Below, piece by piece: positions 13,001 to 23,479 of a stretch of DNA of 64,000 bases. This stretch comes from Plasmodium brasilianum (Eukaryota > Apicomplexa > Aconoidasida > Haemosporida > Plasmodiidae). Location: positions 2,887,412-2,951,411 of the forward strand of contig NC_090125.1 of the NCBI RefSeq assembly GCF_023973825.1, in the 5' to 3' direction. The position numbers and the translations under genes are program-made. Numbering within the stretch: the stretch's first letter is position 1; each line of letters begins with the position of its first letter. Under the pieces are notes generated by a model. It did no database searches. It saw nothing but the letters and a program-made list of their open reading frames with translations, and had not been told where the DNA came from.

Positions 13001-13593
13001 CAATTTCATTTAGGGGAGATTCTAAACAGAGTTCATTTTGATCTCCACAATTTTTATAATTTTTTACACTATTTGATTCTTCAATTTTTTTTTCCCCTAA
13101 GTTACTACTTTTTTCTATATTTAAACCTATAGCACTAGTACGAGTTGAACCCAAATTAACATTAACGTATAAGTTTTCCTTCTGAACATTCTGTGAATCC
13201 GTTTTTTCCTTATTTAAATAGAGAAAATCTTCAACAATTGAATAATCATCTTGTTCATCAATTGATTTCCTTTTGTAATTTCTTGTGTCTAATGAATAAA
13301 AGGGAAGTTAACACATATATGGAGTAATTACTTAAAAGGATAAAACATTTTATATATCATGTAAGATTTAACTATATTTGCTTCATATGATGTCTTTTCA
13401 ATTTTTTTTTTTTTTTTTTTTGAATTTTTTTTAAAAAAAAAAAACAATAATTATTAAAAGAATACATCAGTTTTTTTTTTTTCTTTCCTTTTTTTCTTCC
13501 ATTTCTAATTATTTCCTCTATTCATTGAATATACATACCGTCTATGAATATGTTTCTGTTATTTCTATGTTTGTTTTCTCCTACATTAGGCAT
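10056..13593 (-). CDS. TOG/HEAT-domain protein (CLASP/TOGARAM-like)
   Basis: Five exons give an 837-residue protein in frame throughout: 13593..13539, 13288..13002, 12703..10719, 10481..10364 and 10124..10056. All introns are GT-AG (donors GTATGT, GTAAGA, GTAAGA, GTTAGA). The N-terminal two thirds is N/K-rich low complexity with an S-D-N/Y repeat tract (about 11640-11800). The C-terminal block of roughly 200 residues is a TOG array unit of HEAT repeats: WTKQIENLINLRRILKFH, then SIIDLLNSPRSSVSKNALLC, then LSSAANNALLSIC. The last two exons add LICLKCLIAVIIKYEEN and GGSAEIKCTARVALVVLDK, which complete the TOG fold as in TOGARAM/CLASP. TOG domains bind tubulin, so a microtubule or cilium/axoneme role is expected from the family. 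The single TOG at the extreme C-terminus is unusual, since CLASPs and TOGARAMs carry several. Confidence 0.78.
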
Positions 13594-14210
13594 TTTTATA
13601 TTTTGAATTTGTATGTTTGTTGCATAAATATAAAATTTCTTACTTTTTCTTAAAATGGATTTAAAAAAAATAATAAAATAAAATAAAATAAAAAAAATTG
13701 TAATAAAGTTAAAAAAACAAATTTTGCATTATTTAAAGTATTTAATAAATAACTAAAATGGTTATATTATAACTGAAAACATACTTTTTCTCATATTTAT
13801 ATTTTTTTTTTATTTAGCTGTGTTAAAAAATTTGCACACACTGTACATTATTGATGTATAATAATATGGAAGCCTTAAGAACATCTTTTGTAGTAAATAC
13901 ATGTACATAGGGAGCAATTACCACTATTTGTAATAATTATGAGAAGTACCGTATTTATTACACTAAAAATTTATATTATATATGTATATATATTATATAT
14001 ATGTAAATATATATATACGTATACGTACTGCTAAAGAATATAATTAATTTAACATATAACTCAAACCATAGTATACAAATTTAGGAAATGCACAAAATAA
14101 GAAAATAGTTAATAAAGAACAGCAAATGCTTTTATCATTATTTGCCGTTCATATGGAATTTTTTTTGAAAATTAAAAATATGCAAATAAGTTTTCATTTA
14201 TTTGTGAACA

Positions 14211-14241
<31 letters not shown>

Positions 14242-15447
14242 CTGTTACTGATAATAATATAATGTTTAATACCACAATGTGTACCTCAACGAAGGAAAGG
14301 AAAATGTGAAATTATGCAAAGTATTACTTAGCAAAATTAAAATAAAATTAAAATGAATGCTATAAAGTTGAACGATATAAAATTGAATGAAATAAAATGG
14401 AATGATATAAAATTGAATAAACAAGGATGATTAATATGAAGTCAAATAGGGCAAAATTGAAATCAAACAAAACATGACAATAACATTTAACTGCGTATCA
14501 TGTACATTTTATAAAATATGTTAAAAATAAATATAACGAAATAAAATTTTTGTCTGTAAAATATACCTTAATTAAAAAAAGAGGACATAACACGTAAATG
14601 ATAAAAAAAACAATATAGAGAAAACAGGAAAACATTTTTCTAAATAATACATTTCTCTTAAAAATTTTGGTGTGCAAATTACATCTTTATTGTGTAGCTT
14701 TTAGCATTATCTTATCTTTTTTGTCATATATATTGTCACTGATTAGGACTTAGCTGCATACATTTTTGAAGGATTAAAATTTTTTAAGAACGAGCCTTTT
14801 CGTAAGCATATATTTTATACTGGAAAATACCTTAAAATGAAATTTTTCTTTTCTTTTCTTTTTTTTTTTTTCCTTTTTTTTTATTCCATGTTCATAACAG
14901 TTTGTAAAACTGAAATATGTATTTTGTAATGTTATAAGAAATTTAAAAAAAATTAAGTTCCCAACCAATTCTTCAGATTAGTGCTTGAGAAAAAGTACAT
15001 TTATTTAATCAATTTTTTTTTTTTTTTTTTTTCTCTACATTGATCATTAAAACATAACTTGCTGGATAAAATATAGGTAAAGTGAAAACTGAGATATTAT
15101 TACATTAAAAATAATTGTACCAATGGTATCATATATCTGAAAATATATATAAAAATATGGCTTAACACCATCTGTAGGATAATGTAAAATACACAATGTA
15201 ACAAGTTTGAGCAAATTAAAAAAAGGAAAAGCTGAATTTTTTTAAATGAAAATCAACACAAAAGAATAAGATTTACACATCTGTAATAAAAAGTAAAAAT
15301 AAAAAGAAATAATATATATGTTTACATTAAAAACAGATTTTTTAAAACGTTTCAAAAAAGCCAAAAAGACATGTACACACCAAATTTTACATGCTGTCCT
15401 GTTCATAAATTTGAATATTGATTTTGATATAAATTAACGAAAATGAA

Positions 15448-15454
15448 GCATGCA
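15448..15454. promoter_or_regulatory. GCATGCA, candidate AP2-Sp-type motif
   Basis: The palindromic GCATGCA core is the sequence reported for the sporozoite ApiAP2 factor AP2-Sp. It lies about 770 bp upstream of the CelTOS-like start codon. Related TGCATG motifs also occur elsewhere in this window (for example near 5015 and 6698), so functional use here is inference. Confidence 0.3.
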
Positions 15455-15604
15455 AAAAAAAAAAAAAAAAATAAAGTAAAACTCTCTATTATGAGCTCTT
15501 TAAAAACCTTCTTGAATGCAATGAAACTCCAAATAATATCAATACTGTTTTTAATCTTGAATTCAAAAAAACAACAGCACTTTTTTATAGCCAATATTTT
15601 AAAG

Positions 15605-15614
15605 TAGCTAGCTA
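15605..15614. promoter_or_regulatory. TAGCTAGCTA, candidate AP2-O-type motif
   Basis: Two overlapping TAGCTA hexamers occur about 610 bp upstream of the CelTOS-like ATG. TAGCTA-type sequences are the reported target of the ookinete ApiAP2 factor AP2-O. They lie in the region shared with the divergent TOG gene, so they could serve either gene or neither. Confidence 0.33.
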
Positions 15615-16223
15615 CCAAAAAATGTTTATTAAAGTGCTCATATTTTTTAAGCCAAATTATGTGAGTACCATTACGAAAAAAAATTCAAAATAAAAAAAAA
15701 AAAAAAAATTCGTGTAATATGTATAATATGTAATATATATTTACGTAAAAGGAAAAGCAAAAAGATATTCTACTTTATTAACACAATAGTTATTTGAAAA
15801 AAAGAAAAAAAAATTGCATGATAGCTCAAAAATGAAAGTCCTATATCCTTTGATGTTCTATTAAATAATTTAATTTTATTTTTTTTATAATGAATTAAAA
15901 TGTCTTTTTTTTTATTTTTTGCATTGTTTTTTTTTTGTTTTGTAAATTTTGAAATGATTAACATTAATCATTACACACTTACATTTTTTTTTCCATAAAT
16001 ATTTTATAATTGTACGCTTTTTCTATGATCATCCATTTTTAATGACTTAACATATCTCCATTCTTTACCTGGGCCCGCACTTCATTAATTTTACGCTTAT
16101 ATATAAACATTTATATATACATATATTTAATAACTTTACATTTTTAAAATTTCATTTAAATATATTTCTTCTCTTTTTATAATATTATATTCAAAATATT
16201 TTGTGTGTGTGTGCCTGAACAAA

Positions 16224-16398
16224 ATGAAAACATTTGTATGTTATATCGGTCTTTTAATTACACTGGCTCTTCGATTAAGAGCCACACAGTTTAATTCTGC
16301 AAGCCACAATCCTTCATCGTATATTGAACGTAACACACATAAAATATATACATAGATATGTGAAAAATTGGTTCTATATATGTGTATGGGCGTATATA

Positions 16399-16444
<46 letters not shown>

Positions 16445-17683
16445 CACCAAATTCACATTCATTTTAATACCTGTTTATTAATCAACGTATTACTGGCACT
16501 AGCTGAGATAATATATATACAACTTTCCCACATTTCCATTTTTCATGGAAGAAAAATTAGGAATAGGAAATTAAATTTATTTTTCTATCGACGCTTTTGT
16601 TCAAGACTTTTTATCAACATTTTTAATCGACATTTTTTATCAGTATTTTTAACCAACTTCTTCAATCAACAATTTTATTCTCTTTTTTTAGTTGGTGATA
16701 GAATTTCAAATAAAGTGGGAGCAACATGGAAAAACCAGTTAGATTCATTCGTAGATGTTGTATCTACAAAAATAGTGGACAAATTAGAAAATGAAATATC
16801 AAATGGAAATGGTTTAGATAATATGATGGTTCTTCTTGAAGTATGCAGCAAATTTTTGAGTTATCCATTATATATTATTTTTTTTTTTTTATTATATTTT
16901 TTTTTTTTATTTGTTTATTGTTTATTTTTTGTTCATATTTTGTTTGTTTTTTGTTTATTTTTTGTTTATATTTTGTTTATTTTTTTATTTATTATTAATT
17001 TATTTTATTTTGATTATTTATTTTGATTATTTATTTTGATTATTTATTTTTTTATTTATTTTTTTATTTATTTTGATTATTTATTTTTTTATTTATTTTT
17101 ATTTTTTATTTTTTTATTTATTTTTATTTTTTATTTTTTTTCATAATACTTGCACATCTCATAAAAATTTTGTCTTATTTTTTCATAGAATGAAGCAGAA
17201 ATCTTCGACACAGATGCCTACACAGGTCATAACATGGCACTTATTCAAACTGAATTTATAAAGAAGTTGAAAGAAAAGTTTAACAAGAGTAAATTTGGAA
17301 ATCATCTAAAAAAATTTGGTAAACATTTAAAAGATAAAATGAAAGTTCTTTATCTTAAACACAAAGATAAATTGAAGAAATTTTTGAAAGTTATGATTGT
17401 CGGTTTAGTTATACCCCTCGCAATCAAGTTCATAAAGAAAAATTTGAAAATATGGGAACAAAGAACGTTAGAAGCTACTAAAAAACTTGATCCAGATACT
17501 AGAAGTGTAACGACACCAATTATTCAAGCTTTATATAGTAAATTTGAAGAAAAAATTGACGATTATGCTGCGGAACACGAAATAAGTGTTGACAAAGAAT
17601 TGAATGTAATTCAAGAATTGGAAAGAGAGAAGCAAGATATTGAAAATATAGAAAATCAAGAAAAAATGTTAAAGCAGAATTAG
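16224..17683 (+). CDS. CelTOS-like secreted protein
   Basis: Three exons, 16224..16329, 16692..16840 and 17189..17683, join in frame into 249 residues (donors GTAACA and GTATGC; acceptors ttttttag and tttcatag). It starts with a signal peptide (MKTFVCYIGLLITLALRLRA). An N-terminal helix block follows, SFVDVVSTKIVDKLENEIS. A Lys-rich helical stretch leads to KVMIVGLVIPLAIKFIKKN and then DPDTRSVTTPIIQALYSKFE. The order and pattern resemble CelTOS (an N-terminal helical pair, a V/I-G-L hydrophobic helix, then a DP..T...P...L..K block). A Glu/Lys coiled tail ends the protein. CelTOS is a micronemal cell-traversal protein of ookinetes and sporozoites, usually about 170-185 residues. This one is longer, strongly basic in the middle and split by introns. 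I read it as a divergent paralogue or family member and not as CelTOS itself. The homology is by eye only. Confidence 0.55.
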
Positions 17684-17811
17684 TTTGGTAAATAATTTAA
17701 TTAAACATGTAGTATCGAACACTATAAAATTAAAAACAAAACAATTTAAATTCTGTTATTGCAATATTTTAAATGGATAAAGGGTGCTGATAGTACAAAT
17801 TAACTAGACAA

Positions 17812-17853
<42 letters not shown>

Positions 17854-18016
17854 ATATATGTTTATAATTTATTGTGTTATTATAATTTTTTTGTTGTTGT
17901 TTCTCTTTAGTGTTTATTACATTTATCAAACGTGTACAAAACAATTTGACATACATAAATATGGACTTTTATATTTCTTAATTTCAATGATATACCCACT
18001 TTTATGAAGCTATTAA

Positions 18017-18050
<34 letters not shown>

Positions 18051-19119
18051 ATTTTTGTACATCATTGGGATTAATGCATATACATATAAATAATGGATAC
18101 TTTCTACGAAGTCTTTTATATATTTTATGCATTTCTCTAGGCTACAAAATGGCATATACGTAAAAAACATATTTTACCACAATTTATTTGTTAATTACAA
18201 TTTGTTATATTTTAATTTTACACATTATTTTTTACTTATTTTTTTTTTAATATACTCCCGTTTCTTCGTTTCTTTTCTTTTTTTTTTTTTTTTTTATTTA
18301 TTTTTTTTTTTTTATCTAACTGATTTTATTTAATTGAAATACTTTATAATTCATAAATTAAATAATATGAAACGATATTATATTAATGTGTACGCGCTCT
18401 TTTTGATATTACAATTTTATGAGTACGCCATTTAATAATTAAAAAATATAAATATAAATACAAATATACGTACAAATAAAAAATATTATTGCTACCAAGC
18501 TCAAAAAACCTTCAAAATACGTGAAATAATTTTGTTTTAGGTGGTAAGTATTTTCTAGCTATAAATAAAAAACACAAATTAGCAATAAGCTTAGTTTTTA
18601 AAATTTGGTAGATACGTATTGCTTTGTTCATTGGTCAATCATTCTCGTAAATGCCAGATTTTTGACACAATTGCTTTGTTAATTCATTAATTATTATATG
18701 TTGTGTTATGTTACGTTATGTTGTGTTATGTTACGTCACGTCATATCAACTTATGCCATGTATTTTTTTTTTTTATTATTTATTTAATTTTTTTTTTCAA
18801 CTGTAATTAAACAGAATTCCCAAAAAAAAAATACAGACGTTAGACTAACGTGAACAAATATATGAGTGCATATAAAAATAAATTTTATGAATACACTTTA
18901 AAATCGATGCAAAGACCCCTTCAAAAAAGAAAAAAAGAAGAAAAAAAAAAGGAAAAAAATTTTTATGTAAATCCATTAAATTTTTAAGTTTCATATTTTA
19001 CTTCATTCCCCATGGAACTCTTTAAAAACGGAAATTTATACCTGATTTTCTTTTTTTTTCTTTTTTATTTTGTTTAGTTATTTAAATTTATATAAATCTC
19101 ATTAAGTTAGTTTTTAAAT
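17684..19119. other. Intergenic, simple repeats
   Basis: AT-rich spacer with a long (TA)n at 17815-17848, a poly-A tract at 18018-18048 and a short TTATGTTACG/TTATGTTGTG repeat at about 18696-18740. No gene recognised. The open frames 17907-18170 (-) and 18127-18333 (+) are homopolymer-driven. Confidence 0.55.
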
Positions 19120-19658
19120 ATGGAAAAGAATGACGTTAACAAATCATCTAAATTGATGAAGATAAGTAATAATATGAAAATATTTTTTAATTGTAAAAAT
19201 ATTTTATGATTTATATAAAATACATTATGTTTTTTTATCCTCAACTTTTAAAAATATTAATCATATACTGTAAAAATTTACATTGAAGTTAGTAACACCA
19301 ACACTATTTATATTTATTTTAAAATTGTGCAGAAAGGAGTTTGTCAATGAGTTTATATTTTATTGGTATTTCCACCTTATCATTTTTTATCTGTACTACA
19401 AAAAGAAGAAAAGAGTGGTAATTAATAAAAGAATAAACCTTTTTTTTTTTATATTACTTAATAAAATATCACCTGTTTGTACTCATATGTAAATGCATAT
19501 ATATATATATATATATGTGTACATAAATATGTAAACATTCTTTTATGTGTGTAAAATTATTTCACAGGGCAGACATAATGCTTGACTATGTTCATCACAA
19601 AAGGTGTTCTTTTTTATCCAATTCGTGGGAAACGTTTTTGAAGAGATTTAAGTCATAA
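19120..19658 (+). CDS. Tentative three-exon small membrane protein
   Basis: Unrecognised. Exon 1 (19120..19165) encodes MEKNDVNKSSKLMKI and ends in phase 1 at GTAATA. Exon 2 (19293..19488) completes an Ile codon and gives TPTLFIFILKLCRKEFVNEF. It continues as a strongly hydrophobic segment (FYWYFHLIIFYLYYKKKKR) and ends in phase 2 at atGTAAAT. Exon 3 (19568..19658, acceptor tttcacag) gives ADIMLDYVHHKRCSFL and ends at TAA after KRFKS. The total is 110 residues, in frame, with introns of 127 and 79 bp. One or two membrane segments followed by a basic cluster suggest a small organellar or ER membrane protein. The part of exon 2 after KKKKR is AT-rich, so an earlier donor is possible. The match of phase at both junctions is the main support. 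Confidence 0.42.
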
Positions 19659-20458
19659 TTTAATTTTAAAAAAAAAAAAAAAAAAATCATTTTAAGAATA
19701 AAATAGGTACATATATATTAATTCCGATATATCAATCTTTAATTTACTATTAGAAAATTATTTGAAACATGATACTTGGTAGCAAGGAGACTGGTACGTT
19801 ACATTAATAATACACCATGAGAAAAATTGTTTAGTACGTTAAAATGAAGCAGTATTTGTATATATATATATATATATTAGCACAGAACATCAGCACTGTG
19901 TAAATATTATAGTATAAATATATTCGTATATATCAACTATGCATAATAGTTCTATGCATGTATGAATAATTTTTTTTTATAGTTTACTTAAATATCTTAT
20001 AATTGTATTTTTTTACAGTGCACATTTGCGTATCCATTTTCCTTCGAACTCCTGTTATTTTATTTTCATTTTTTTTTTTTTTTTCTAAACATACATGTAT
20101 TGCGCATCGGAATGTACAGGTTTAATATATTTTTTTTTAATTATTACTCTCAAAAGTGCTTCTGTATGTATCAGATTAAAACGTCCTTTTTCTTTTTTCT
20201 TTTTTCCTTTTAATTTCTAAAATTTTATTTTTTTTTTTAATAATAGCCATACATTACACATCAATAGTAAGAATTATTGCAGAATAATTTATTTTTTTTT
20301 ATTATTCCCTTTTAATTTATTTTCCTACCATATTTTGTATTTATTTAAAACGAAAAATGAATTAAATTTTCCTTTTTGAAAATTTTTAAGTATTAATATA
20401 AAAAAAAAAAAGTGAAACATAATAGGTGAAAAACAACGTATGAAAAATAATAGATCAA
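19659..20458. other. Intergenic, nothing recognised
   Basis: AT-rich 5' flank of the macro-domain gene with poly-T tracts and a short (TA)n at 19858-19877. Confidence 0.55.
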
Positions 20459-21584
20459 ATGCAATGGATAAAGATTTGTTTTTTTTTTAAGTTAACTGAG
20501 AAAGGTACTTTCCTTCATAGCTCATTATTTAATCCATTTTTACGCAATTTCAAAACAAATAAAAATGTGAGTATTAACAAATTAATAAGAAAGAAGAAAA
20601 TAAGAAGCCACGAATTACACAGTATAGAAGATATAGAACCCCTGTTACAAGAGAAACAACATGATGTTTTTCAAAACTATCCTACTATTAAGAATATGAA
20701 TAAAATTATAGACGTACAGAGTATTCCTATTTTTAAAAAAAATGAGAACCCATACAGTATTTTAAATAAAATAGCTCTACATTTTGGAGGTACACATGCT
20801 CTACCTCTATATTAATATGGACTGCATAGTGTGTTACTAAAATGTAATGTATTTATATAGATATATTCACATTTAATTGGCGATTTTTGATGGTGCATAA
20901 ATACGCGTATATACATATACACACATGCATACGGAAGTAGTGGGGGATATATATACATATACATATGTATATGTATGCACCAAACAACTTATCCATTGGG
21001 GTATCCATTCCTACCCATCCTTCTACATTTCTATTTATATGCCAATGAAATTTTTTCTCTTTTATATTATAGACTTATCATACCTAAAGGGTGATGTGGC
21101 TGTAAATGGAACAAACAAGATGTTTGAATTAATGAAAGAAGGTAACGGTTATGACTGTTCAGGTAATTTTTTGAAAACATGTGGTGATTCTTTGTTTAAT
21201 GATATAAAAAATATTCGAGATCAAAATAAAGACAAAGATTTATTGATAACAAAAGGGCACAAGAGTGCATATAAATATATTATACATACTGTGGAACCAT
21301 ATTACAATGAAACAACAAAATTAAAAAAGTGCTATAAAGATGTCTTATTAGCTGCAAAAAATAATTCTTTTAAAACTGTTGTTTTCCCATTACTTGGTAG
21401 TGGTATTAGTTTATTTAAAAAACATGATGTTGTTATAAGTTGTTTAGAAGGAATATATGAATTCTTAAAAGAAAAAGATAATTTTATTTCAGTTGATAAA
21501 GTAGTTATATGTACCATTAATGATACATACTGGATGCTTTTACGAGATTCAATACCATTATATTTGGATGAAAATACCAATTAG
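20459..21584 (+). CDS. Macro-domain protein
   Basis: Two exons, 20459..20789 and 21073..21584, join in phase 1 across GGTACA...ATATTATAG and give 280 residues. The second exon is a macro (Appr-1''-p-type) domain: GDVAVNGTNKMFELMKEG (the N-region corresponding to the VNAAN loop), ITKGHKSAYKYIIHTVEPYY, and VVFPLLGSGISLFKKHD, which matches the conserved phosphate-binding loop. Macro domains bind ADP-ribose, and some hydrolyse ADP-ribose adducts. The canonical VNAAN(S) motif is altered here to VNGTN and the following GGG stretch is not obvious, so catalytic competence is uncertain. The N-terminal 50 residues are basic with almost no acidic residues (MQWIKICFFFKL.., then FLRNFKTNKN), which suggests an organelle-targeting presequence. 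This is inference. A start further upstream in another frame (ATG at 20440) with a short intron cannot be excluded. Confidence 0.82.
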
Positions 21585-22130
21585 GAAATGCACAGATAGT
21601 GGAGAATTGTGTTTACATTTTCGAGTTCTTTTTGTTTATTTTTAGTTGCTTTGCGTTATTTTTCTTTTTTTTCTTTTTTATTTTGTAACTATATAAAATC
21701 TGAAATGAAATATTTGGCTAGCTGCTCTTAATTTTTTTTCTTTTCCTTTTTTTTAAAATAAAGTTACTAAAAAAAAATATGAGCATTGTATTCTTACATA
21801 GAATTTTTAAAATTTATTCATTTTTTTTTTTTTCTTTGAATGTTTTAACATATCAAATTTTATGATATAATATAATTGCGTAAAGTTCCCCTTTTGAATT
21901 GAATAAAAAAAATTTAAAGAAAAATGAGACTACTAAAAAAAAATTATTTGTTTGTCATAAGCAGTTGTTTTATGCCCCATATGATGAAGGGACGTCCATT
22001 TATAAAAAAAAAAATATATATAAGTATCACGAAACAAATGAAGTTGACATGTAATTTATTCTTATACACATCCTTTTTAAATGAATAAATATTTCTATAA
22101 TTTTTTTATATTTTAAAAATAATGCTATTC
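21585..22130. other. 3' flanking region, nothing recognised
   Basis: AT-rich spacer between the macro-domain gene and the 16-bp minisatellite, with several A and T homopolymers. No coding signal seen. Confidence 0.55.
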
Positions 22131-22410
22131 GTTTGGTCGTATGGTTGTTTGGTCGTATGGTTGTTTGGTCATATGGTTGTTTGGCCGTATGGTTGTTTGG
22201 TCATATGGTTGTTTGGCCGTATGGTTGTTTGGTCGTATGGTTGTTTGGTCGTATGGTTGTTTGGTCGTATGGTTGTTTGGTCATATGGTTGTTTGGTCGT
22301 ATGGTTGTTTGGTCGTATGGTTGTTTGGTCGTATGGTTGTTTGGTCATATGGTTGTTTGGTCGTAAGGTTGCTTGGTCGTATGGTTGTTTGGTCGTAAGG
22401 TTGTTTGTCC
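22131..22410. repeat. 16-bp minisatellite, about 17 copies
   Basis: Tandem copies of ttgtttggtcgtatgg, with variants gtcatatgg, gccgtatgg and gtcgtaagg. The array is G-rich on the plus strand and far less AT-rich than its surroundings. Because 16 is not a multiple of 3 and the unit has no stop codon, all three plus frames are open and read VVWLFGRM-type peptides. They are repeat artefacts. The array ends about 100 bp beyond the stop codon of the NudC-like gene. Confidence 0.95.
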
Positions 22411-22507
22411 GTTTGTTTGCTTTTCCGTTCGTTCATTAGTTCTTTTTCATTGCTTCCTTGATTGCTTTATTTTCCTTTTTTTTTCCCTTCACTTTTTGAA
22501 CTTCTCG

Positions 22508-23479
22508 TCACGGGCCGACCGGAAAGGGAAGGCCCTTTTTAGCTATGTTTTTTTTAAAATTTTCGTGTGCTTCATTCCATAAATTTTTAAAGGATGTGCT
22601 ATTGTTATTTTTATTAGTCGAAATACGAGATGGTAAACTCGATATATTTATTTGTTCCTCATTTTTAAATAGACTTGCCCACCAAATGTAAGCATTTTCA
22701 ATTTCATTTTTTTTTTTTAATGAAATATATAAAAAGGTTTCTTCTTTATCATCTCTATTGTGTACAAAATCAAAGTTTGCATTTTGATTATTTATTTTAT
22801 TAGATAAGTGAAAAAGGGAATTCCAATTTATTTTCATATTCTTTATTTCCCATAGTTGTGTATCTTCATTCATATTTATTTTAAATGAAAAATATTTATT
22901 AATTAATATTTCGAAATTATCTAACGAATTAATCTCGTTACTTTTGTTTTTATTATTTAATGTTTTCTCATTTTTATTTCTTTTGATAATCAATTTGTCT
23001 TCATATATTTGTACTACTAATGATTTAGCTTTACAATGTAATGGTAAAACTATATAACCATTAATATCATGTTTTGACTGATTCCAAATATATTTATATG
23101 GAACAACTCCTCCATTTATTACCATATTTTTTAAAAGGTTCTCATTAATCAAGCTGCCTTTATTTTCATTCCCTTCATCATTATTATTGGCAGTGTGTGT
23201 AATGATAGCATTACCATTATAGGCATCATCCTTTCTCACACTTTTAATTGGTTTATCATTAACAACACGTTCGTTTCCTGACTCGTTCGTAACTTTTGTT
23301 ACCTCATCATTTTGCATCTGATCCTCGTTATTTTTCAAAATTGTTAATCCACTTGGCCCAATTACTACTTTGTCATTGTGACATAATGTGGTTACATGAG
23401 GTTTTCTATTTTTATTTTCGTCATCTGATGAGCTTACGTCTATTTTATCAAACTTTGAATAGTTAATTATGCTACTCAT
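22508..23479 (-). CDS. NudC/CS-domain protein
   Basis: Single exon, 323 residues, using ATG 23479 (MSSIINYSKFDKIDVSSSDD). The open frame extends further upstream, but the added residues come from AT-rich leader sequence. The N-terminal 120 residues are low complexity. A CS (p23-like) domain follows: YKYIWNQSKHDINGYIVLPL, then KSLVVQIYEDKLIIKRNK, then WEIKNMKINW and YISLKKKNEIENAYIWWASL. The WW in the last strand and the C-terminal FKNLWNEAHENFKKNIAKKG followed by LPFPVGP match the NudC-domain (NUDCD2/NudC) pattern, where a short helix and a GLP motif follow the CS domain. Family members act as Hsp90 co-chaperones and dynein-related stabilisers in the cytosol. An N-rich insert (about 22915-22970) splits the CS domain, as is common in this genus. 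Confidence 0.85.
   Translation of the reverse strand: MSSIINYSKFDKIDVSSSDDENKNRKPHVTTLCHNDKVVIGPSGLTILKNNEDQMQNDEVTKVTNESGNERVVNDKPIKSVRKDDAYNGNAIITHTANNNDEGNENKGSLINENLLKNMVINGGVVPYKYIWNQSKHDINGYIVLPLHCKAKSLVVQIYEDKLIIKRNKNEKTLNNKNKSNEINSLDNFEILINKYFSFKINMNEDTQLWEIKNMKINWNSLFHLSNKINNQNANFDFVHNRDDKEETFLYISLKKKNEIENAYIWWASLFKNEEQINISSLPSRISTNKNNNSTSFKNLWNEAHENFKKNIAKKGLPFPVGP

Larger units (their letters stand above)
13594..16223. other. 2.6-kb intergenic between divergent genes
   Basis: Shared 5' region of the TOG gene (minus) and the CelTOS-like gene (plus). It is AT-rich with long T tracts (14213-14241, 15009-15032) and (TA)n near 13976-14028. Candidate AP2 motifs are listed separately. 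Open frames at 14774-14968, 15403-15618 and 15770-15964 on the minus strand are A/T-run driven. The middle one is the least repetitive, but it has no recognisable feature. Confidence 0.6.

Noticed and set aside
22122..22439. Protein-coding VWLFGHM repeat ORFs in three frames
   Set aside because: A stop-free 16-bp tandem unit opens all three frames. There is no start context, domain or splice support.
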